From Nannochloropsis oceanica (taxonomy: Eukaryota > Sar > Eustigmatophyceae > Eustigmatales > Monodopsidaceae): a DNA stretch of 64,000 bases. Of this stretch, positions 19,180 through 28,718 are shown piece after piece. The stretch covers positions 231,001 to 295,000 of the forward strand of contig CP038132.1 in NCBI GenBank assembly GCA_004519485.1. Direction: 5' to 3'. The notes below the pieces were generated by a model, which saw only the letters and a program-made list of their open reading frames with translations, was not told the origin of the DNA and did no database searches. Both the position numbers and the translations under genes were made by a program. Numbering within the stretch: the stretch's first letter is position 1; each line of letters starts with the position of its first letter.

Positions 19180-22100
19180 TTAGTTCGACTCAAAAGGTTG
19201 TGCCTGCTGGAATTGTTGCTGCAAATCCTGCAAGTCATGTTGCACCTCGTCCTCCGGGGCAATGCGAAGTGCAAATTCCACCGCCTCCTTCAACCCAGAC
19301 AGGGAGAAATGCAATGCCACCCGCCTCAAAGTCGCCACCAAATTCTCAAATTTCAACGGCAACTCATCCCCTACAAGTCTTCCTGAGCACTTGCATACGT
19401 CATTCATCAATAATGTGCTCACTCGCCGACACTTGATACACCGCAAGTCCTGCAGTGCATACCGTGTTATTTGCCGTTGCACTGCAGCAATCAGAAGCTG
19501 CTCCAATCTATCCACGTCATAGCGATTTGCACAATGCGGGCACCTCCACCATTGGTCCGGGTCCTCACCCAGCAGCTGCTCGTCTCGACACAAGTCCAAA
19601 TCCCGGCAATGACTACAGAACGCACAAATCAAATCAGGCACCACGAACGACCTGCAGTAATCTGCCGACAACCCCTCCTCTGAGAACTCCTTAACCCCCA
19701 ACTGCGCCAACAGCTGCCGTCGCAACACCATCACCTGCTCTTCCACTGCCGGGTCCAGCTTCAAAATCCCACACACTACCTTGACAAATTCCAAGGCCGG
19801 CCTGCTCAAGTGCTTGTAGGAACCCACCATCACTGGGAAGCATTCTGGCCCTCGCAATTCATTATCTATGTCTTGCACCATCCGTAGCAACGTCCGAGTC
19901 AACCGTCCCTCCACGAGCTTCTGCAAGAACTTGACCATGCTTCCCTCATGCCCGTCCTCCTCCTTTTGCAGCGCCTGTACCGCCTTGTCTTGCTCTCTCT
20001 CCGTATATACCGAGTCCTCCCCCCCTTCCTCCCCGTCATCCCCGTCCTCCTGACCCACTAATAACCGATCTCCCAACACCGCCAACCTCTCCTGCCGGTC
20101 CTGCCTCCGCTCCCGCTCTTCCCTCAGGTAGTCGGCCAACACCGTCGCTACCACGTAATCGAAAGGGTGTCGAAGGGCAGGCGGGAGGTAATTCAACAAA
20201 TCCCAGTGACTCTTCAAGTCGTAGTCCTCTACCTCCGATTCCTCCTCCTCTCCCTCCTCCTCCCCCCCACCAGTGGCATTGACCTTCTGCATCTCCCCAC
20301 CCACCTCTTCCAACCGTCCTTTGCTCTTTGTCGTCTTCTCAGGCGTCGCCTCGTCCATCTCACTCTGGTTTGCCTTGTCTTCTTTCTCCTTCCGTTCCTC
20401 TTCCTCCTCTTCCCCCTCCTCTTCCTCCTGCACTACACGACGACGACGGGAATTTGACTGAGAGGCTCCCTCCCCTCCCTCCTTCTGTCCGTCCTCCTTC
20501 TCCAACGATGGCCGTTTCTTGCCCACGACCCCACCATCATCCCACTCGTCTCCTTCACTTTCGTCCTCCTCCTCCTCCTCCTCTTCCACCTCCTCCTCCT
20601 CGTCCCTTCCTCCCTCCCTCCGCTTCCCCTTCCAGTAACTCTCCCGCCGGGCGTTCTTCCTCGCCTCCGCCTCCTCAACCGCCGCAAGCGCCACAGCTTC
20701 CTCTGCCGCCACCATCGCAGCTGCCCTTGCTGCTGCCTCCTCCTTTTCAGCAGCAGCTGCAGCCTTGACAGCCGCCCGATGCGCGGCAGCGGCTTCAGGG
20801 TCCTTGTATTCCAAACCCCCATAGTTGTGCTCGTCGTAAAACAGCAACTGCCACCAGTACCGCACAGGAGTGATCTGCAACCGCGAAAACACCCGTCGAG
20901 ACAACACGGTGCGCACCACGAAACTCGCATACTCATATGCTGATGCCATGTCCTCTTTATTAGTTGCAATCGTGATCCGCTGGGCATTGGCAAATATCAC
21001 CGTCGCTCCCAACCGACGCATCTCCGCCACCAAGCGATGGAAATACTTATTCATCAACATCAAACACAATCGCCTCAAAGCCGGGTCGTGAAACAAACTA
21101 TCAGCATCACACATCCATCGCCAGTAATTTGTCGCCAACGCATCCGCCTGCACACTCCCCATCTTCTCCACCTCCCCCATCCACGTCTCGACTAAAGCCC
21201 TCAACAATCTAAATGCTCCCGCACACGCCCGATCATCTCCCCCTCCTTCCGTCACTCCCCCTCCTCCTCCTCCCATCATCACATCTCCCATCCCCAAACC
21301 CCCCTGCGTCCCATCCATCTCTTCCAGCTCTGCCGCACTCAACATGCTCAGAACAGCCAACCCCTCTACCTCTAACTCAATGCATATCTTTCTGTAAGCC
21401 CCTGGGACCCTGATCACTGGGTTTGTCGCCTCGTCCGCCCATGCGTCATTCTCGTCATCCTCCGCCCCCCCCAAATCGGGCCTGGTGCTTTCTGACGCCC
21501 ACAACACATGCCGATTCCCATCCAGCAGCCTCCCGAAAAAGACATCTGCCATAGTCCTCTGCGTGTCCGCCCCAAGGTTACCCAGTGGCAAATGCGAGTA
21601 TCTAGCCGCTTCTAACCGATCTTGAAGCCAAGCAGGCATGCACAGGAAACGCTGAATCATCCGCTGGGTCGAATAAGACTGCCAGCTTAAAGCAGGGTAC
21701 CTGTTATCATCCGCGTTGCTGGGCATGCTCACGACAGGCATATCGTTCAAGGCCGGGACGTAACGACGGAGGATAGAGAGGTCCAAAACAGATTGAGAGA
21801 AGACAACGGTCGGGCCGTGTCGTTCTTGAAGGTAGCTGGCCAGAGCAGCATTGAGCTGCGCCAAGGCGCTGTTCAGACTCGCCACGTAGGCAGAGGAAAA
21901 ATCGCACGTCACCCCAGGAGGGGCATACCGGGCGAAGAAACGTTTCAAAGGAGGACGGGTTTCAGCGGAGGAGAAGGGGTTGGCAAGCCAGACTTGCGCC
22001 GTGGCATGCATGGGGGGGGGAGCAGGCTGGCCGTCCTGGGGTTCCAGATCACGGTTGTCCCCTCCAAGGATGAAGAGGGCAATGACGGCGCGGCGGGCAG

Positions 22101-25100
22101 ATTGAGATATGTACATGTAGACGTTGCGGAAGACGGCGGTGCTTGGGTGGAGATAAGGCATGGAAACCGTAGAGAGAGATTCGAGGTCCTCTAACTGGAA
22201 GGCGCGACTCCCGCTCTTCTTCCCCCCGGCACCGTAGCGACTGCTGAGCTGGGCGAGACAGCCAACCTTAGTGATGGCCCGGAACCAGAGAGGGGTTTGC
22301 AGTTCATACACGCCCGTGACACCCGCCGTCGACAGCCATCTGGCCAGGTTATTCTCGTTGCTCAGGAACCGGCGCTCGTCCATCTTAACCTCATAAATAT
22401 AAGGACTGCGGTGCCCGTGAGGCAAAAAGCGGTTCACCTTCCGCCCTCGGATCTTCTGGAACCCAACCTCGTCCTCAACATCGCTGGTGATGTACATAGT
22501 ACGTTGCACCTTCAAATGCAACCGCTGCAAGGACTTCTGGCCTGTCATTGCCCACACCACAAACTCCCCCGGCACCTCCGACTCACGGATCTCAATCACT
22601 TGCCAGCACCCTTGTGTCACCGCCAACGCTGCGCTTTTCAAAAAGGACGCCACATTCTGCCGCTTCGGCGCCCCGCCTATTGTCAACTCCCCACCTTCCC
22701 CGTCCCGAAATCGACGACTGCCCACCACAGCCCGTCGGCCCCGCGTCTCCAACCGCCGCTCCCGACGCGCTTCCCGCCACTGGGCCTTGCGAAAGGCAAG
22801 CCAGCCTTGAAAATCTTCCCCTATGGCTGGGCAACGTTTGCGCGCCGCCGGCATCGCTGCTGCAGTCGGTGCGGCTGTTGCTTCCGTCTCCCCGCCGATG
22901 TTGGTGCTGTCCTCGTTCTCGTCATTCTCATCCTCTCCACCGTCACCGCCCTTCGCACCCCGCGCTATCCTTCGCACGACTGCTGTGCGTGGCTTAGATG
23001 TCGTCCCACTCCCTCCACGTGTCCCTCCCATGGAGTCCTCAATGTCCAATAACACCGGCCGTGCCTGGCTTGGCGTCGCATCCACCCCTTCTCCTCCTCC
23101 AGCGGCAAACAAGTTACTAATCTTCAACTGACGATATCCATCGGTGAGCTCTCGAATCTTTTTTTCCAGCCAATCAGGGTGCAAGACACGAGGGACGGGA
23201 TTGGGGACTTTTTGCATGGCCGCGGGGATCGTGATGATCTTTTGAATAGACTTCCCCAACCTCTCCTTGTAGTACTCCCAATCAACCAATGACCGAATAT
23301 CAAAATCAGACATCGCGCTGTCCTTCAACCACTTCCGCAAAAAATGCTTCCTGATCCCAGGCTCCGTCGAGAAAATGGCCGTTGGGATGGCCCGCTCTGT
23401 GACAGGGGCGCCATGCGGACGGTTGGCAATGACAAGACGGCAGTTTAACCCCTTATCTTTCACCATGTCGGGCCCCAGGAAATCCGCTAACCGACTCGCA
23501 GTGGTCAGGCTCGTTCCCTTCTGGTCCCCGTACTGGTCAAGCGTCTTCGAAATCGTCTTGTTCTCACTAATGAGCCCCACCACCTCCTCGTCATCTAACT
23601 CCTCCCCCCGTGAATCCAAGACATCCAACCAATAATTGGCTACCTCTCCCACCGCTTCGTAACACTCCTGCAACGACCCTCCCTTTAAGAAACACTCAAA
23701 CACCTGCCCCTGGAAAGCCTTGATCAACTCCAATTCCCCCCTCCGCTTAAGTTCAAACCCCTTCAACTCGGCCAGGGATCCATCGACATTAAACACTGCA
23801 TATCTCTTCTTCAGCAACTTGCCTTCCTCCGTGGAGGAAGGGAGGACCATACAGCGGTAGGGGCCGTCGACCTCAAAAAAGATGGAGCACTCGGAGTGCG
23901 TGGCGTAGCGGTGTGTGGCCGGATCAACTAGGTCTTGGTACTGGTGGTTGGTGTAACGCTCGTGCACGTCCGCGTTGAGCATCACACACGGGTAGGAGAG
24001 GGGGATTGTCCTCCCTGTTGCTGTTTTAAGAGTAAAATTTTCAGGAAAAGACACAGGCAAAATACACCAAATCCCGTCCGTGTCCAGTTCCAGGGGCCGG
24101 CCAATCTGCTCCATCAGCTCGCGGGCTTGCGTGATCAGCCTCGCCCCGGTATCCGTCACGATGCCTGCCATCTGCATTGAGCGCCAACGGGCTCCCTTCC
24201 GCATTACGTACCCGTAAAATGAATTCAAAATACATTTGTGCGCCAGCTGCAGCGAGTCAAAGACCGTCTCCTTATCCTCTGCCGCCTTCCTTCCCAGAGC
24301 GTCATCCGCAGCCTCGGCCCTGAGCTTGGCCCCCTTCCATTTCTTCGTCAGCAACTTGTATTCATACCGCCGATCCCGAAACGCTCTCACTGTATTGACA
24401 TAAAAGGGATTCTCACGCATACACACCGTGTCCTCCCTCTCCTCCTGCGCCGTCACCTTGTTCTTCTTGTACACCTTGTGCGAGTACAGCTTCAGGCGCT
24501 CCCGGAGTTTCTTGGTCTGCTCCGCCCGATCCAGGGAATGATAGGCCTCCCCTGTGCTCGTCCTCTCGTACGCGAGCTGCGTCTGGACCTGTTCAAAATC
24601 CGAGCGTGTGGCCGGTAAATGATCCCCGCGCCACACCCACTTCATGGGGCGCTTGCACTGGTTCTTCTCCTGATTAAAACCACACGCAGCACAGTCAGAC
24701 TGGTCGACAATAGAACACGGCTGCAATCGATTGGTCAGGATAATATTAGGGTACATGGCCCCCACATCCAAATGATATATCAACGGCGGTTCATCCCTCA
24801 AAGGATTGTCCCTCAAATCCGCCAGCCTCTCCACGATCTGTGCCTTGACCTCTGCATAATTTACCACATCCTCCACCTTCGCCTGCCCCTCTACCTCAAC
24901 CGCAAACCTTAAGTCTCGATCAACATTATCTATCAACCCCTGCAACGCACTAGAGACCAATCGGAATTTGTAATCAAGATCGCTCCGATACACCCCAGTC
25001 TCTAAACACTCCACATGCCCCCCTACGTACGTCTCGTTTTCTAGCAAATGGCCCTTATAAAACTGTAGGGAGGCATCCACCTGTTTGTTCGGACAGACAA

Positions 25101-26694
25101 TATTCCCCTTAAAGGCCTCTACCATCAGCAAGGTCTCACAAAGCGTGCCTGACCCCTTCCTCAACACATCCTCCGCCTTCATCGGAATAATCGTACAAAG
25201 GGAAAAGATAAAGTTATGCACGTACGTCGTATACAAGTAGTACGTTGCCACTGCGTCCGACACCGAGTAAGAAGCCATCTCCGTCGGCCGCTCGTGGGCA
25301 AACCGCACCATGTCCTCCGGGTCCACCTCCACTGGGTCATAGCCCAACTTGTATTTAGTCACAGCCTTCAACCCCTGCGCACCCTGTGGTAAATACGAAT
25401 CACGCTTTACCCAGTGGAATGCATCTAAATGCACAGCAGCTCGCCCTCTATACTCTCCCTGCGTTTCCGCCACCCCAATCTCAGCCGACATGTCCATCCC
25501 CTGAGCCTGCAACCGCGTCTCTAAAAAAGGCCAATCGAAATAATCACCATTATAAGTCACGAAAATCTGCGGCCGAATCTCCTGGACGTGTCGCAAGAAC
25601 TCCCGCAACAACGCTGCCTCGTCCGCGAGGTTTACCACCTTGAACGGACCTGAGAATGCTGGCTTGGGCGTGTACTCAAAATCCTGTATATCCTCCCCCA
25701 CCACCTCGCGATTGATCAGCAAAAAGCCCTGCCCATCCACCATGTAGGAGATCATAAATACTTGGTCCACGTTCGCATCGGGAAATTTGAGCGGGGCTTT
25801 GGTACATTCAATGTCGAATGCCAACACCCTCGGCTCGGCCTTCTCTATTATGTCCCTCTCCCATTTCAGACTCACATGCTCCCCGCGCGCCGTCACGGTG
25901 TACCACGCCCCCACCCGTAAGTCCAAATCAATGGCAACACGCACCACATATGCCACATCGTATTCCCGAATATCTACCAGAGTCTCAAAGAAATCATCTG
26001 GTGGTCGACCAGCCCCCCCACCCGCACTACTCCCGTCCATACCTCCCCCGTTGGTGCCACCTCCTGCAAGGCTGACCGCCATCCGTTGCTTGTTGCGCTC
26101 TACAAGCGGCATCAGTACTGAACGGACCTCCATCAGATCAGAGACATTACTAAAGGAGAGGCGGAGAAACCGATGGAGTTTCCCGGACAGGTGATTAGGC
26201 ATGTCCAAATCCTCCTTATCGCAGGCCACGATCGTCATGCCCACCTGATCAAACTTCCGCTGCAACAGTTGCGTCACCTCCGCCACATACCGATCGTCAC
26301 GCAAGCCCACGTAGAAGTAGGGCTCATAGAACGCCGTCACCTTGAAAGTTTCCCCGTCCTGCTGCAGAAAGTACAGGTCCAGGCCGGAGCGCTCCCGGCC
26401 TTCCTCATCCGGCACGGTGGTGGCGCTTATGTCCAGCAGCCAGCCTAAACGAGGAGGCCCCTCATCGAAGCGCGAGTACCCAAAGCGGGCGTCAAACTCG
26501 TCTCCAGCTTGCCGGGCCCGAAACCGCGACGCAGACGCGGTCTTAGTCTTTTGCAGCCGCGCTGCCTGGCTGGCACTGGCATAGTTCCGCCCCGTCGCCC
26601 GCCGCCCCGTGCCGCCAATGGACCCGCCGCCCACATTGCTACCGCTGCTGCTGCCATTTCCGCCCCCGCTACCACCGTCACCCTTCTTGGACAT
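19180..26694 (-). CDS. POLE: DNA polymerase epsilon catalytic subunit A, single exon
   Basis: The ATG at 26694 (MSKKGDGG) gives about 2504 residues; the frame stays open upstream to a non-ATG codon, with another ATG at 26805. The exonuclease motifs are intact: FDIECTK near 292 (Exo I), TYNGDYFDWPF (Exo II) and YSVSDAVATYYLY (Exo III). Polymerase motifs are DVGAMYPNIILTNRL (A), the GARWRSMQMAGIV region (B) and LELDTDGIWC (C). DCAACGF...C is the cysteine cluster known to bind an iron-sulfur centre in this enzyme. The inactive second polymerase module and the C-terminal zinc fingers (CAFCSHC, CPHC, CIKC, CKC) are present, so the protein looks complete and proofreading-competent. It is longer than the roughly 2200-2300 residues of other eukaryotes, mainly through an acidic/Lys-rich insert of about 230 residues (roughly 20160-20780). 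It synthesises the leading strand. A 7.5-kb intronless frame stands out here. Confidence 0.97.
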   Translation of the reverse strand: MSKKGDGGSGGGNGSSSGSNVGGGSIGGTGRRATGRNYASASQAARLQKTKTASASRFRARQAGDEFDARFGYSRFDEGPPRLGWLLDISATTVPDEEGRERSGLDLYFLQQDGETFKVTAFYEPYFYVGLRDDRYVAEVTQLLQRKFDQVGMTIVACDKEDLDMPNHLSGKLHRFLRLSFSNVSDLMEVRSVLMPLVERNKQRMAVSLAGGGTNGGGMDGSSAGGGAGRPPDDFFETLVDIREYDVAYVVRVAIDLDLRVGAWYTVTARGEHVSLKWERDIIEKAEPRVLAFDIECTKAPLKFPDANVDQVFMISYMVDGQGFLLINREVVGEDIQDFEYTPKPAFSGPFKVVNLADEAALLREFLRHVQEIRPQIFVTYNGDYFDWPFLETRLQAQGMDMSAEIGVAETQGEYRGRAAVHLDAFHWVKRDSYLPQGAQGLKAVTKYKLGYDPVEVDPEDMVRFAHERPTEMASYSVSDAVATYYLYTTYVHNFIFSLCTIIPMKAEDVLRKGSGTLCETLLMVEAFKGNIVCPNKQVDASLQFYKGHLLENETYVGGHVECLETGVYRSDLDYKFRLVSSALQGLIDNVDRDLRFAVEVEGQAKVEDVVNYAEVKAQIVERLADLRDNPLRDEPPLIYHLDVGAMYPNIILTNRLQPCSIVDQSDCAACGFNQEKNQCKRPMKWVWRGDHLPATRSDFEQVQTQLAYERTSTGEAYHSLDRAEQTKKLRERLKLYSHKVYKKNKVTAQEEREDTVCMRENPFYVNTVRAFRDRRYEYKLLTKKWKGAKLRAEAADDALGRKAAEDKETVFDSLQLAHKCILNSFYGYVMRKGARWRSMQMAGIVTDTGARLITQARELMEQIGRPLELDTDGIWCILPVSFPENFTLKTATGRTIPLSYPCVMLNADVHERYTNHQYQDLVDPATHRYATHSECSIFFEVDGPYRCMVLPSSTEEGKLLKKRYAVFNVDGSLAELKGFELKRRGELELIKAFQGQVFECFLKGGSLQECYEAVGEVANYWLDVLDSRGEELDDEEVVGLISENKTISKTLDQYGDQKGTSLTTASRLADFLGPDMVKDKGLNCRLVIANRPHGAPVTERAIPTAIFSTEPGIRKHFLRKWLKDSAMSDFDIRSLVDWEYYKERLGKSIQKIITIPAAMQKVPNPVPRVLHPDWLEKKIRELTDGYRQLKISNLFAAGGGEGVDATPSQARPVLLDIEDSMGGTRGGSGTTSKPRTAVVRRIARGAKGGDGGEDENDENEDSTNIGGETEATAAPTAAAMPAARKRCPAIGEDFQGWLAFRKAQWREARRERRLETRGRRAVVGSRRFRDGEGGELTIGGAPKRQNVASFLKSAALAVTQGCWQVIEIRESEVPGEFVVWAMTGQKSLQRLHLKVQRTMYITSDVEDEVGFQKIRGRKVNRFLPHGHRSPYIYEVKMDERRFLSNENNLARWLSTAGVTGVYELQTPLWFRAITKVGCLAQLSSRYGAGGKKSGSRAFQLEDLESLSTVSMPYLHPSTAVFRNVYMYISQSARRAVIALFILGGDNRDLEPQDGQPAPPPMHATAQVWLANPFSSAETRPPLKRFFARYAPPGVTCDFSSAYVASLNSALAQLNAALASYLQERHGPTVVFSQSVLDLSILRRYVPALNDMPVVSMPSNADDNRYPALSWQSYSTQRMIQRFLCMPAWLQDRLEAARYSHLPLGNLGADTQRTMADVFFGRLLDGNRHVLWASESTRPDLGGAEDDENDAWADEATNPVIRVPGAYRKICIELEVEGLAVLSMLSAAELEEMDGTQGGLGMGDVMMGGGGGGVTEGGGDDRACAGAFRLLRALVETWMGEVEKMGSVQADALATNYWRWMCDADSLFHDPALRRLCLMLMNKYFHRLVAEMRRLGATVIFANAQRITIATNKEDMASAYEYASFVVRTVLSRRVFSRLQITPVRYWWQLLFYDEHNYGGLEYKDPEAAAAHRAAVKAAAAAEKEEAAARAAAMVAAEEAVALAAVEEAEARKNARRESYWKGKRREGGRDEEEEVEEEEEEEDESEGDEWDDGGVVGKKRPSLEKEDGQKEGGEGASQSNSRRRRVVQEEEEGEEEEEERKEKEDKANQSEMDEATPEKTTKSKGRLEEVGGEMQKVNATGGGEEEGEEEESEVEDYDLKSHWDLLNYLPPALRHPFDYVVATVLADYLREERERRQDRQERLAVLGDRLLVGQEDGDDGEEGGEDSVYTEREQDKAVQALQKEEDGHEGSMVKFLQKLVEGRLTRTLLRMVQDIDNELRGPECFPVMVGSYKHLSRPALEFVKVVCGILKLDPAVEEQVMVLRRQLLAQLGVKEFSEEGLSADYCRSFVVPDLICAFCSHCRDLDLCRDEQLLGEDPDQWWRCPHCANRYDVDRLEQLLIAAVQRQITRYALQDLRCIKCRRVSTLLMNDVCKCSGRLVGDELPLKFENLVATLRRVALHFSLSGLKEAVEFALRIAPEDEVQHDLQDLQQQFQQAQPFESN

Positions 26695-28718
26695 GCCGCT
26701 TTGGCCCTGTGTCGCGTATATGGTGTCACGTTTGCGTCGTGTTGTTTGAGGAAAGAAAGCGAAGAATGTTGAGCGATTGCATGGCGAGCGACCACAGCAC
26801 AGCATCAATAGCAAGCTCAAAGCCGGCACATTTGAAAGATGTTCAGCTCCCGTGTAAATTGTGCGGATCCTATAAGCGCAGTCATCCCTGCAGGGCGTGC
26901 TGCGGCTAGTCGCCCTTTGCAGAATGCGGATGGCATTTCACATGCCTCTTTGCTTCGCGCGCTTCATGTGGGACCTTCAATTTCATACGTTCCGAGCTAC
27001 TCTCAGTTTTTCTGGCTGGTGCTGCGCGGCCTGATGCCATCATTACTACGCTAACAATCAATGCAACGATAAAGCGAATTAAAAAAGTATTGAGCGCTTC
27101 ACACCCTGGTCCCCTTTTCAAGTTGCCAACACTCCCACTTTCTCTCTCCTCTACAAGCATCAACCTGGTGGCTCGTAGGAGAAGGGGAAGGAAGGGAGGA
27201 TTATACATCAAGGCAAGAATGGGAGAACTATGTCATCTATTTTCTCATTTTTTATATTATAAACAAAACACATTACAGTAGAATCGAGAGAAGGCTCACC
27301 ACGCATCTTGATACTATCGGATTCCGCCTTTTCTTCTTTCTTCGGTAAGTCGAACTCGAGTATATGGGCTCTCTTCTGTCCGCGAGATTCAAGGGATTAG
27401 ATTAGGCTAGATCTTGGGATATGCCGTCAAAGTATTGATTTAATTTCTTTTTAAATTAGGCTCTTTCTCTTTTTCCACTGGGTGCTCCTTAATTGTAGTG
27501 ACGCGAGCATCGCACACCCCACTAGCCGGTCCGTATCTATAGCAAGAGAGCTACTTGGTTGAGGTACTGCAGGTGCTGCGACAAGGTTGGCCCTGCTCCC
27601 AGTACTCATTTTGATTGCCTGGAAAAGTACTCTTTGCTCTTAAGGCGGATACAACCATAATTTTGATATTTCCAGGGCATATCAATAAGCAGGACTGGGC
27701 CACCTTTTTTTTTGGTTCTATTCCCCCCTCGTTTTCACAACCCCGCCCCTATGCTCTCATTAGGTTATAACAATATCAACAATCTTTGCACCTGCTCATC
27801 GCATCATTCGCTTTCATGCCAGCTTCGTTCAAACCAAAAGGCACACTTGCCCGAGTCCGCAGCATGGGCCACGAGGGCCAGGGCGATGGCTGCATGCGAT
27901 TTGTCCGTTACAAAGAGGCGCAGAAACAGCAACAATTGTTCCTCATCGGACAACAAAATGGTTTTTCCCGCCTTTTGCTGTTTTTCGACCCGCTACTACT
28001 GGTACATCAGCCCTGCCGGCATCATGAAGATCAGCTGGTTTCAAAGGAATGAGACGTTGCTATACATGGTCATCTATATGTGCAAAAAAAAATTGGTCGG
28101 CCGTGCTCCCCAGCCCCGAAAATCCCACCCCCAAAGAATGCCAGCTACTTCCGCAACAACGCCTTCGACGCGGGAAAAGTAGGCGAGAAGGCTCCGGTGG
28201 CTCTCCACCGCGCTGTGGTCACAAATCAATTCAAGACCAGAGGATGCCTCAAAAAGCCTCAATCATCATGTCGACAATGTGTGCAAGGTGTTACGGCGGT
28301 CCAAGTATTGCATGAGGGTACGCAAAGGGCATAGACAGAAAGTGTATGGAGCGACCCACTTCTTTCAGTCCACTTCTGTTTCTTTCTCCTTTCTCTTCCC
28401 ATCATCACATCTGCGCCAGCCTCTCGTGTAAACGAGAGGAGGAAGTGTCATGCTTGCTATGCGCCTTCATGGCGTGCACAAGGTTGTGAGCTTTGGTCCA
28501 AACTCTCTCATACTCTCGCTTGTGGTCTCGGTTAGCCACCAGCTGTATCAGCCATACCCTCGTCGGTGGACTTCTACGCGACGAACGACCACCTCCTTTG
28601 ACTTCTTGCTCTCGTTGTCCGATCTCCCATTCTTCCTTGGTCACGCGTCCTTTTTACACTTCTACACTTGCATGGGAACCAGGAACAGGCGTACACAGTC
28701 GTCCTTCACGCGGCCATC
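26695..28718. other. Two-kilobase divergent intergenic region (POLE / CXC protein)
   Basis: No firm gene. One minus-strand frame, 27992-27804 (63 codons, ending ...FWFERSWHESE), looks protein-like. It follows a possible TAG acceptor but has no recognised start or homologue. A second stretch at 28260-28140 on the same strand is similar in quality. They may be exons of an unrecognised gene. The part near POLE should hold its promoter. Confidence 0.4.

Noticed and set aside
19095-26772. Many plus-strand frames of 60-250 codons
   Set aside because: All lie opposite POLE coding sequence and show no independent motif.
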